From: Bacillota bacterium | Lineage (GTDB): Bacteria > Bacillota > Clostridia > DSM-8532 | NCBI GenBank assembly: GCA_023411795.1 | Contig: JAEYOK010000019.1 | Coordinates: 1-41,403 of the forward strand | Direction: 5' to 3' | Length of the DNA: 41,403 nt | The notes under the pieces: generated by a model | What the model saw: only the letters and a program-made list of their open reading frames with translations | The model's database searches: none | Told to the model about the DNA's origin: nothing | Made by a program: the position numbers and the translations under genes | In this document: positions 25,221 through 32,379 of the stretch, piece after piece | How positions within the stretch are numbered: position 1 is the stretch's first letter | Layout: the number at the start of each line of letters is the position of its first letter

Positions 25221-26156
25221 ATGGATAATGGTTATGAGTGTTTATCGCTAAAGCAGGAAATAGTCATTGAAAAAATTATCACTATACACTATTTTGAATA
25301 CACAAGTGATTTCTTTTTCCCAGGAGAGCTACATAATTTTTGGGAGTTTTTGTTTGTTGATAAGGGAGAAATAGATGTAACTGCCGATACAACAAATTTT
25401 ACATTAAAAAAGGGCGAACTTATTTTTCATAAGCCAATGGAGTTTCATAGTCTTCGCGCTAATGGGATTACTGCACCTAATCTTGTTGTTATAGCATTTA
25501 TATGTGATAGCCCGGCTATGAAATTTTTTGAGGACAAAATTATCCGTGTAAGTGACGATGAACGCAATTTAATGGCGAGCATTATCAGTGAGGCTAAAAA
25601 TGCCTTTTTATCCCCACTAGATGATCCTAACCTTAAAAAGCTTAATCGTAACGAGAATAATTTATTATTTGCCTGTGAGCAGATAATAAAAATCGATCTT
25701 GAAAAAATGCTTATACAGCTAGTTAGAGGAGGTGAAAGAAAAGAAAATTTTATGAAAATCACTTCTTCCATCAAAGAAAAAGCAGACCAGGAGATTTTTA
25801 ATAAAATTGTTTTGTATCTTGAAGAAAATATAGGTAATCAGATAAATCTTAAAGATGTTTGTAAGGAATTCCAAATAGGGTACTCATATCTTCAGAAAGT
25901 TTTTAAACAGAAAAGTGGGGGTGGGGTCATAGAGTATTTTGGTAAAATTAGAATACAGAAAGCAAAACAGTATATTCGAGAAAAGTCATACAACATTACT
26001 GAAATATCCAATATGTTAGGATACAGCTCAATACATTATTTTTCAAGGTATTTTAAGAGTGTTACCGGAATGACTCCAACCGAATATGCTACCTCAGTAA
26101 AAATCCGTTCAGAAATTTCAAGTAATGACATGGATTTACGAAGCATATCTGACTGA
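25221..26156 (+). CDS. AraC-family transcriptional regulator with N-terminal cupin
   Basis: A 311-residue regulator. The N-terminal cupin (about 30-100; LHNFWEFLFVDKGEIDV, then FTLKKGELIFHKPMEFHSL) binds an effector. A helical linker follows, and the last 100 residues are a double helix-turn-helix (INLKDVCKEFQIGYSYLQKV, then YNITEISNMLGYSSIHYFSR and the closing TGMTPTEYA). AGGGG precedes the ATG. It is divergent from the NTP-transferase/NahK/GalE operon with a 190-base intergenic region, so that operon is the natural target. The effector is unknown. I found no clear terminator after it. Confidence 0.92.
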   Translation: MDNGYECLSLKQEIVIEKIITIHYFEYTSDFFFPGELHNFWEFLFVDKGEIDVTADTTNFTLKKGELIFHKPMEFHSLRANGITAPNLVVIAFICDSPAMKFFEDKIIRVSDDERNLMASIISEAKNAFLSPLDDPNLKKLNRNENNLLFACEQIIKIDLEKMLIQLVRGGERKENFMKITSSIKEKADQEIFNKIVLYLEENIGNQINLKDVCKEFQIGYSYLQKVFKQKSGGGVIEYFGKIRIQKAKQYIREKSYNITEISNMLGYSSIHYFSRYFKSVTGMTPTEYATSVKIRSEISSNDMDLRSISD

Positions 26157-26222
26157 CTAATATCTGTTCCCTTAAATATCAAGGCTGATTGGTATTTTCA
26201 AAATTTACACCTGCTTATTGAT

Positions 26223-26263
26223 GTAAAAAACTAAGAAGCTGTCTCATAACAGATTACGACAGC
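26223..26263 (-). terminator. Minus-strand terminator at the end of the glucan island
   Basis: On the minus strand GGAGCTGTC pairs with GACAGCTTC around a 14-base loop, and TTAGTTTTTT follows. It closes the DUF4838 / truncated regulator transcript. The hairpin is also read through by the remnant frame described at 26244-26411. Confidence 0.7.
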
Positions 26264-26411
26264 TCCTTAATGGGGGATATCTGCATGAATTCCATGAATA
26301 GTCACCATCCGTTTCTCCTTCTAAAAACATAGCAGGAGCGGGTTTTGGAGGATCGTCAACAATGAAGTCAGGCATAAGGCCTGTTATTGGGGCATAGGAA
26401 TCGGTTAGTGT
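26244..26411 (-). pseudogene. GH8-like glycoside hydrolase C-terminal remnant
   Basis: An open frame without a start reads SYAPITGLMPDFIVDD, then FLEGETDGDYSWNSCRYP. This is the pattern of GH8-family C-terminal regions (a GLxPDF block, then DGxYxxNxCRxPWR). Homology breaks after CRYP, where the expected Trp-Arg is replaced by PLRSCRNLL and a stop inside the terminator. The 5' end touches the truncated response regulator. GH8 enzymes cut beta-1,4-glucan, mixed-linkage glucan or xylan, which fits the surrounding glucan genes. This is a fragment of about 45 codons; the family call is from pattern memory. Confidence 0.6.
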
Positions 26412-26623
26412 TCATGTATTTTTTTACACAGCTCAAGCCCATCCATAACCGGCATTTTAATGTCGGTTATAATAATGTCTGGGCTCTTTTCAAGCGCGAT
26501 ATTAAAAGCCTCTTCGCCATTTCTGGCTTCACCGATAATTTCCGGTTCCAAATCGCCCCATGGAATAAGAGTTTTCAGGCCTTTCAATACATAAATATCA
26601 TCGTCAACTATTAATACCTTCAC
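26405..26623 (-). pseudogene. Truncated YesN-like response regulator (receiver N-terminus)
   Basis: The frame encodes only the first 72 residues of a receiver domain: KVLIVDDDIYVLKGLKTLIP with the acidic pocket, EARNGEEAF, and DIIITDIKMPVMDGLELC with the phospho-accepting Asp. It stops at KKIHEH before the second half of the domain and without the C-terminal AraC helix-turn-helix expected of YesN relatives. GTG 26621-26623 follows GGAAGG at 8 bases; a TTG at 26668 is less likely. The end of the frame overlaps a GH8-like remnant, so a deletion has probably fused the two genes. No histidine kinase partner is near. It cannot be a working regulator. Confidence 0.85.
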
Positions 26624-26668
26624 AGCAACAACCTTCCATAAAAAGTTTCTGTATAATGGTGTTAACAA

Positions 26669-28597
26669 TCAGCGGTCCAATAGCCAAGTTGTCATAATAT
26701 CAAAGGTCTCGAAGAATTCGTATATGTCAAAGACAGGGTGAATACTGTCTTCGTTCCTGCACAAGAAGTCTTTAATCCGGGCCCATCTTTCACGGGTTTT
26801 CTCAATATCGCCTGAAAGCCTTGCTTCGATTACCTTAGAATACAAGACACAAAAGTCCTTGTGGAAATCCAGATGATCCCATGATCTTGCCAATGTCTGA
26901 TTCGTGTGGTTCATATTATTAATAATAACAGGTACAAAGGATTTAACAAAAGCTTCAATTTGCCTGTAAGTTTCCAGGGCTGCTTTATCAGACCTGTCCG
27001 CATCACCTCTTAACAGGGGAGGGTTAAACATTGCCGAAAGCTTACGGAGGTATTCTCTAACCCTGTCACCATCGATCCCATAGGCGTCATTGAAATATTC
27101 CTCTGCAATGTCTTCAAATGCCAGAGATTTATCCCAAAGGGTTTTCCCTAATACCGTCATGCCAAGGCCGTTTGGGAAAAAGCATCTTTGCACTTGGCAG
27201 CTTACAAAACCGTTTAGTCCAATGGATTCCAGCTTCTTTATATCCTCGTTTAAGATTCTTCCCGTTTCAAATTGACCCGGATCGTAATAATGATCCCACA
27301 TGAAATGATAATCAAAATCAAAGCTGTCACCATTAAAGCCTTCTCGCCATTTATAAAGGAAAGCCAGGTTTTCAGCAACAGATGAGGGAAAGCTGATATT
27401 ATTCCTGGTATATTCAGCTATGGTATCCGGAATACCGTCTGTTGAAAATGAATCGCTGTAGGTTCTGGTAATTGGAGCAAACATCAAAATATACCTATCG
27501 GGATTATTGATTTTATATTCCACAGGCGGCCATAAAAGCTCGCAATATAGTAGGAATACAACCTTGGATCCGATACCCTTTTCAGTCAAGAGCTTGTCCA
27601 GTTCATTGAGCATAAGTACATAAAAATCAGAAGGGGAGTGCTTCACACAGTTTTCGCACTCACATTGGTTGTTATAACCATCTGCAAGCCAGAAGTGTAA
27701 AGCATCAATGTCCTTATGCTGGGCCAGGTAATCAGCTATACTGTTTATTACAATTTTCCTTACCTCCGGATTTGAATAGCAGAGGTTGGTGTTTAGAGGA
27801 ACACCGCCCCAAATCTGTCTTTTACCATTAACAAGTGCGAGATATTTCTCGGTTTCGGGATCTACCTCGTTAACTGATTGTGACCAGCTTAAGCCGGGGA
27901 TACCAAATGGTTCGCAGGTCCAGCCATGGCCTACCGCATGATATAGAAGGCCTCTTTTTTTTATCTCACTTTCTAGAGAGCGGACAAGCCCAAGGGATTG
28001 TTCCACACTGAAGCCTTCAGGGGTTTTATACTGATTCTTTAGATGGTTGTACCATCTTTCAAAAAATGCATACCCCTCACGGAACTGAATGAAGTATGAA
28101 TTAAATCCGAGCTTGGCAGCCCAGTCTATCATGTCATAAACATTCTCATAGCTTACAGCGCCTTCAATGCAAATCCCTCTGTGCCTATAGGACGGAGTGC
28201 TTTCAAGGTTTACAGAAAGATCTTTTCCTTCTATTACAGGTATTATTTCACCATCTTCACCGGGTCTTATCCACCGGAATCCTAATTCATACAGGAAGCG
28301 GTATACCCCGAAAAGCACGCTGCGCTGGTTAACACCTGCAATATATCCGTTACCATTATTAACATTGATTTTATATGAATCGTCGAAATGGCTGTCTTTA
28401 ACACTTGGCGCAATGCCAAAATCGGAATAAAGCCCTAATTGGATTACATCTCCGGCTGTTTCTGTTTCAGTTAACTCACGCGCTATACCATTCTTTGCTT
28501 TATTCAGGTATTTAATTAATTCTGAAGCCGAGAATACTATGGTAGGGTCATTATCTATTCGTGAAATATTAATTGAACAATTGAGTTGATTCTCCAT
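26669..28597 (-). CDS. DUF4838-family (GH20/GH67-like) predicted carbohydrate-active protein
   Basis: A 642-residue protein with no signal peptide. The N-terminal alpha/beta domain (about 1-125; PTIVFSASELIKYLNKA, then YIAGVNQRSVLFGVYRFLYE) resembles the domain that precedes GH20 and GH67 barrels. A TIM-barrel-like DUF4838 region follows (RHRGICIEGAVSYENVYDMI, then ALHFWLADGYNNQCECENC and SKVVFLLYCELLWPP) with a helical C-terminus. Members are found in glycan-use loci; the reaction is not established to my knowledge. The intracellular location suggests action on imported oligosaccharides. It has its own candidate promoter and lies behind the terminator of the GH16 gene. AAAGGA precedes the ATG at a long distance. 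Confidence 0.82.
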   Translation of the reverse strand: MENQLNCSINISRIDNDPTIVFSASELIKYLNKAKNGIARELTETETAGDVIQLGLYSDFGIAPSVKDSHFDDSYKINVNNGNGYIAGVNQRSVLFGVYRFLYELGFRWIRPGEDGEIIPVIEGKDLSVNLESTPSYRHRGICIEGAVSYENVYDMIDWAAKLGFNSYFIQFREGYAFFERWYNHLKNQYKTPEGFSVEQSLGLVRSLESEIKKRGLLYHAVGHGWTCEPFGIPGLSWSQSVNEVDPETEKYLALVNGKRQIWGGVPLNTNLCYSNPEVRKIVINSIADYLAQHKDIDALHFWLADGYNNQCECENCVKHSPSDFYVLMLNELDKLLTEKGIGSKVVFLLYCELLWPPVEYKINNPDRYILMFAPITRTYSDSFSTDGIPDTIAEYTRNNISFPSSVAENLAFLYKWREGFNGDSFDFDYHFMWDHYYDPGQFETGRILNEDIKKLESIGLNGFVSCQVQRCFFPNGLGMTVLGKTLWDKSLAFEDIAEEYFNDAYGIDGDRVREYLRKLSAMFNPPLLRGDADRSDKAALETYRQIEAFVKSFVPVIINNMNHTNQTLARSWDHLDFHKDFCVLYSKVIEARLSGDIEKTRERWARIKDFLCRNEDSIHPVFDIYEFFETFDIMTTWLLDR

Positions 28598-28636
28598 ATT
28601 TTTATTTGATTCCTTTCTTAGAAAACAGATAGATTA

Positions 28637-28642
28637 ATTATA
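28637..28642 (-). promoter_or_regulatory. -10 box of a promoter for the DUF4838 gene
   Basis: TATAAT on the minus strand (28642 to 28637), 40 bases ahead of the start codon. The -35 region (TGTTGT at 17-base spacing) is weak. The preceding terminator at 28735 makes an independent promoter necessary. Confidence 0.4.
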
Positions 28643-28664
28643 CTAGATGGATAAATATAACAAC

Positions 28665-28702
28665 ATGAGTAATGAGTAATTGGGACAGCCCCCTTTACTC
28701 AT
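28665..28702. repeat. Palindromic repeat R4, ATGAGTA type
   Basis: ATGAGTAA (28672-28679) and TTACTCAT (28695-28702) enclose TTGGGACAGCCCCCT; a further direct ATGAGTA lies at 28665-28671. The arms equal those of R2 and the core contains GGGAC. It lies just upstream of the DUF4838 promoter. Confidence 0.65.
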
Positions 28703-28734
28703 TTTATCTGTACAATAAAACACTAAAGACCTGT

Positions 28735-28761
28735 AAAAAACGACCCCATTGACTGAGGCCG
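28735..28761 (-). terminator. Terminator of the GH16 operon
   Basis: On the minus strand CGGCCTC and GGGGTCG pair (two G-U pairs) around AGTCAAT and are followed at once by six T. It lies 27 bases behind the GH16 stop. Confidence 0.7.
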
Positions 28762-28787
28762 CTTCTTTCTTATTCATTTGCAAAAAA

Positions 28788-29996
28788 TTAGTTGTTCCGT
28801 ATCAATGATAAATCGTCAACATAGATGTATCCATTACCATCCCCGGCATTTTTCCACACGAAAATCTGGAATCTGACCGTTCCCGCCGGAGCGGTAAATG
28901 TAACTGATTTTTGGGTATAGGATGTGCCATTAAATATCAATTGAGGTTTAGATATGATATTCCCGTTTGCATCCAAACAATCAACGCCCACATAGCCCGT
29001 TGTTCCCGTTTTGCTTACCTTTCCCCAGGCACTGAAGGTATATGACTTTAATGCTGTTACTCCCTCAATAATCTGGCCGCGACCTCCGGCACCGGTTCCG
29101 GTCATTAGGCTGTAGACTCCTGACTTTGCATTGTTACTTACTACAGAGGAATTTCCCCAGGCAGTCCATGATGAAGCTCCTGACTCGAAGCCCGGATTTT
29201 GTATAAGGTTTTGACTTGACGCTGACAAAGGTGTAAACTTGATCCAGTCATAATAGGCCCTGACAGGAGTACCGGGATAGTTAAAATAGCCTGTCCAGTA
29301 ATAGGCGGCATCTCCTGCGCCTGCCCACAGGTTCACCATAATATGACCGGGGTCGGTTGGAAGCGCTCCGTTGCTTCCGTTCTCAGTATGAACCAGATTA
29401 CCGTCAACATACCATTTGATGTATGTGGGTGACCATTCGAATGCGTAGTTATGGAAAGCTAACGATGAATCAAACCCGAGATCGATAATTGTACTGTGCT
29501 CGCCGACTCCTTTAGTAAAGTAGTTGAGTTCCACTTTTGTGGTGTCCTTGCCCAGTATTTCGATGTCTATCTCATCATTCCTCTGTATGCTCTCATCAGC
29601 GTTATAATACGTAAACAAGGATGTTACCAGCCCTTCGCCTTTTGCCGCCTTCATGCGAGCTTCAACACGACCATATCCATACCTGTTAGTCGTTGCATAT
29701 TCACCTGATGCATAGGGTTTGTATGAGCGTTCCTGATCCGTACCCGAGTTGTCAAGACGAAGAGCCATGATTCCATTATTGAACTCCACATTGTTGGCTC
29801 GCCACCCAACATTAAAGTCAGGACCATTTGCCCAGCCATCCGACCTATAGAACATATCACTGTTCAATGCGCTCAATGGTTCATCAAATGAAACATCGTC
29901 AGCATACCCGATAAAGGGACTCACTACCATGCTTGAAAGCAGCAGACACACGGATAGCATTGCTTTCAAACCTTTTAGCTTGAAAACAGACTTCAT
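28788..29996 (-). CDS. Secreted GH16 beta-glucanase (lichenase-like) with C-terminal CBM
   Basis: Extracellular endo-beta-glucanase cutting mixed-linkage or beta-1,3-glucan. GAGGAGG precedes ATG 29996; the signal peptide ends near IGYA. The GH16 domain covers about residues 35-245 and carries NDEIDIEILGKDTTKVELNY, where the two glutamates of EIDIE are nucleophile and acid/base. The surrounding KDTTKV text is typical of lichenases. After a short Ser-rich linker, residues of about 255-400 form a CBM4/9-type carbohydrate-binding module (NLIQNPGFESGASSWTAWG, then GYIYVDDLSLI). No dockerin or surface-anchoring motif is present, so it is a free enzyme. It is the last gene of the ABC/kinase/GH4 operon. 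Confidence 0.93.
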   Translation of the reverse strand: MKSVFKLKGLKAMLSVCLLLSSMVVSPFIGYADDVSFDEPLSALNSDMFYRSDGWANGPDFNVGWRANNVEFNNGIMALRLDNSGTDQERSYKPYASGEYATTNRYGYGRVEARMKAAKGEGLVTSLFTYYNADESIQRNDEIDIEILGKDTTKVELNYFTKGVGEHSTIIDLGFDSSLAFHNYAFEWSPTYIKWYVDGNLVHTENGSNGALPTDPGHIMVNLWAGAGDAAYYWTGYFNYPGTPVRAYYDWIKFTPLSASSQNLIQNPGFESGASSWTAWGNSSVVSNNAKSGVYSLMTGTGAGGRGQIIEGVTALKSYTFSAWGKVSKTGTTGYVGVDCLDANGNIISKPQLIFNGTSYTQKSVTFTAPAGTVRFQIFVWKNAGDGNGYIYVDDLSLIRNN

Positions 29997-30056
29997 AATA
30001 ATACCCTCCTCGCACATTTAATTATTTTTATCTGATAACGCAGGCCTGCATTAGCA

Positions 30057-31355
30057 TCAAAAGAATCTGGATAAATACATATTGTTTTGTAGGAGCATCT
30101 CCTCCAGCATTTTCTCCGCGTCATTGACGGAAGATACCAGAGGATGATGTGCCAAAGCGAGCAATGCTGTGCCTCTATTGCCTGTTACGGCCGCTTTGAT
30201 AGTCAACTGCTCATAGGTCTTCACAGCACTAATCAGCCCCTTAACAGCCTCGGGAATGACGGTTACGGGAACAGGAACAGGTCCGCTCTTTTTAATATGG
30301 CAATTAACCTCTATAAATGCATCAGCCGGTAGAAAATCAAGTATCCCGTTGTTGGCCACATTAATGGTTTGAATATCCCCGCTGTCGTTATAAATTGAGT
30401 TCATCAAACGAACCGCCGCCTCGGAGTAATATGCGCCACCTCGTGATTCCAGCTGTTTTGGCTTTTCCTTAAGCTCGGGATTTTCGTAAATACAGAAAAG
30501 CTCATCCTCTAGTTTCCTTACGATCTCAGCGCGGGTTTCGCTGCGAGCCGCCGCTTCCTGCTGCTCGGCAAGAAGCTCACGGGTCATATAGTAATATTTA
30601 AGATAGTATGAAGGAATTGCACCAAGGTTTTGTAATAGTGTGGAATTCCAGTTATATTGCGGAACATTCTTTGCCGAGTATCCATTACGATTGCTAAGAA
30701 GCTCGGGAAGCTTTGATTCGCCATTGATTTCAATCCGACTTATCCAGTGTAAATGGTTGAGTCCCACAAATTCACAGTAAATATCTTCAATTGGAACAGA
30801 GTATAGCTCTGAAATCCATTTATATGCTGCAATAGGGGAGTTGCACAGCCCTATGGAGCGAATTTTTGAGTGCTTGCTAATCGCCTCGGCGACCATACCT
30901 GACGGATTGGTGAAATTAAGCAACCATGCCTCGGGACATAATTCTTCCATATCCCTGGCTATATCCAGCAAAACGGGAATTGTTCTTAATCCCTTCATCA
31001 TACCGCCTGGTCCCGTTGTTTCCTGTCCAATCATTCCGTACTTAAGGGGAATGATTTCGTCCCATTTGCGGGCTTCAAGACGACCTACACGTATCTGTGT
31101 TGAAACAAAATCTGCCCCGTCCAGTGCCGAGCGGCGGTCAGTAGTAATTCCCAATTTTATGGGAAGGCCTGATTTTGCTACCATTCTTTGCGCAAGTCCG
31201 CCGACAACGGACAGCTTGTGCTGCCCCTCAGGAATATCAACAAGTGCAATTTCAGAGACCGGAAATGTCTTGTGGTTCAAAATAAAGCCCTCTATCAGTT
31301 CCGGTGTATATGAGGAGCCACCACCAATAACAGCTACTTTCAATTTTTCACTCAT
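30057..31355 (-). CDS. GH4 family 6-phospho-beta-glucosidase-like enzyme
   Basis: Cytoplasmic NAD- and metal-dependent hydrolase, which in this subgroup splits 6-phospho-beta-glucosides. The 432-residue protein opens with the dinucleotide loop AVIGGGSSYTPEL and has NFTNPSGMVAEA, GLCNSP (metal ligand Cys171) and GLNHLHW (metal ligand His201), equal in position to characterised BglT/LicH enzymes. Known partners are PTS importers that deliver phosphorylated sugars. Here no PTS exists, and the coupled upstream gene (ATGA overlap) is a BadF-type kinase. The stop lies 60 bases ahead of the GH16 start. The substrate linkage (beta-1,3, 1,4 or other) is not settled by sequence. Confidence 0.93.
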   Translation of the reverse strand: MSEKLKVAVIGGGSSYTPELIEGFILNHKTFPVSEIALVDIPEGQHKLSVVGGLAQRMVAKSGLPIKLGITTDRRSALDGADFVSTQIRVGRLEARKWDEIIPLKYGMIGQETTGPGGMMKGLRTIPVLLDIARDMEELCPEAWLLNFTNPSGMVAEAISKHSKIRSIGLCNSPIAAYKWISELYSVPIEDIYCEFVGLNHLHWISRIEINGESKLPELLSNRNGYSAKNVPQYNWNSTLLQNLGAIPSYYLKYYYMTRELLAEQQEAAARSETRAEIVRKLEDELFCIYENPELKEKPKQLESRGGAYYSEAAVRLMNSIYNDSGDIQTINVANNGILDFLPADAFIEVNCHIKKSGPVPVPVTVIPEAVKGLISAVKTYEQLTIKAAVTGNRGTALLALAHHPLVSSVNDAEKMLEEMLLQNNMYLSRFF

Positions 31356-32338
31356 GCCAACTCAGCCTCCCTGACATCTAAAGATAAATGCTTTCCAAGT
31401 GTCGCATACACAGAATTCTCAACTATTACTCCTGAACGCTCCATTGCAAGCAGTATTGAGCCCATGACAGGCTCCATCTTAAGCTTCCGGAGCGTACACT
31501 TTGGTGCTATCGACTTTACCGTCTTCTCAATTACTGGTAAAAGGTACCGATTATCTGCACGGGTCAATATGCTGCCTATCAGGATGACATCAAAACTGTC
31601 CTGTTCCATAAAAAGACGCTTTATTACAGCCCCGGCTGCCAAACCAAGCTCCGTTCCCTGTTTGTTTAGGATGGTGAGAGCGACTTCATCATCGCTCCCC
31701 ACCTCAAATAATAGTCTTGCTAATTCGTGAGGAATACCTCTTCTGTCATTGAGAAACGCATTGAACATTTTTTCAACTGAATCGAAGCCTAATGTCCGGA
31801 TTGTTGCGTCAGTCAGCTTTGTTTGAGCCCCACGGCCTTCCCATGAGCGGATGACGGCACGGAACACCTCTTCAGCAAGACTGTAGCCACCGCCGAAATC
31901 CCCGAATGCATAACCAAATCCCCCAACCTGAAGACTTTCTCCGGCCTTGTTAACTCCATAGCAATTGGTTCCGCTGCCACATACGAGAACTACTCCGTAT
32001 GGATTTGTTGTTCCTGCACGTAAGCCAATAACCGTATCACAAACAATATCACTTTTATTAAATCCAAGTTTTGAAATCATCGGAATCAGTATACGAAAGT
32101 CTTCTTCCCGGTCTGCACCTGCAAGCCCGAACAATGCAAATGCTATATCTGACTTTTCAAGTGAGGCTTGCTTTAGAGCAACCTCTACTGCCTCGGTAAT
32201 ACTGCGTTCAGCTACCTCGCAACCTAGCTGATGATTTCCACAGCCGCTCATCCCGCAGCCAAGAATTTGCCCTTTAGAATCGGAAACGACTGCAATTGTC
32301 TTGCTGCCACCTCCGTCAACACCTAAATAGTAGTTCAA
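31352..32338 (-). CDS. BadF/BadG/BcrA-family sugar kinase (GlcNAc-kinase fold)
   Basis: An ASKHA-fold kinase of about 328 residues. The phosphate-1 loop is YYLGVDGGGSKT near the N-terminus, the phosphate-2 loop is GVVLVCGSGTNCYGV, and FGGGYSLAEEVFRA is typical of the N-acetylglucosamine-kinase branch of BadF proteins. I start at TTG 32336-32338 because AAAGGAG stands about 8 bases before it; a GTG upstream would add 12 residues. The ATGA overlap with the GH4 gene indicates coupled translation. The combination suggests that it puts a phosphate on C6 of an imported beta-glucoside so that GH4 can act. That substrate is inference; glucose or GlcNAc are alternatives. Confidence 0.85.
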   Translation of the reverse strand: MNYYLGVDGGGSKTIAVVSDSKGQILGCGMSGCGNHQLGCEVAERSITEAVEVALKQASLEKSDIAFALFGLAGADREEDFRILIPMISKLGFNKSDIVCDTVIGLRAGTTNPYGVVLVCGSGTNCYGVNKAGESLQVGGFGYAFGDFGGGYSLAEEVFRAVIRSWEGRGAQTKLTDATIRTLGFDSVEKMFNAFLNDRRGIPHELARLLFEVGSDDEVALTILNKQGTELGLAAGAVIKRLFMEQDSFDVILIGSILTRADNRYLLPVIEKTVKSIAPKCTLRKLKMEPVMGSILLAMERSGVIVENSVYATLGKHLSLDVREAELA

Positions 32339-32379
32339 TGAGCTCTCTCCTTTAATTGATAAATATACCGTCACTAATC

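Noticed and set aside
26405..26668. A complete single-domain response regulator (Spo0F-like)
   Set aside because: The frame stops about halfway through the receiver fold, before the conserved Thr/Ser and Lys of its second half, so it is a fragment.
1..28702. CRISPR array as an explanation of the repeats
   Set aside because: The copies are thousands of bases apart, differ in arms and have no regular spacers; no cas gene is present.
30040..30049. Palindrome GCAGGCCTGC ahead of the GH16 gene
   Set aside because: A gapless 10-mer cannot form a hairpin loop, has no flanking symmetry and may be chance; I give it no role.
30841..31374. 177-codon open frame on the plus strand opposite the GH4 gene
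   Set aside because: It is antisense to a gene with intact GH4 catalytic motifs, is rich in Ser/Pro as antisense frames often are, and has no ribosome site.
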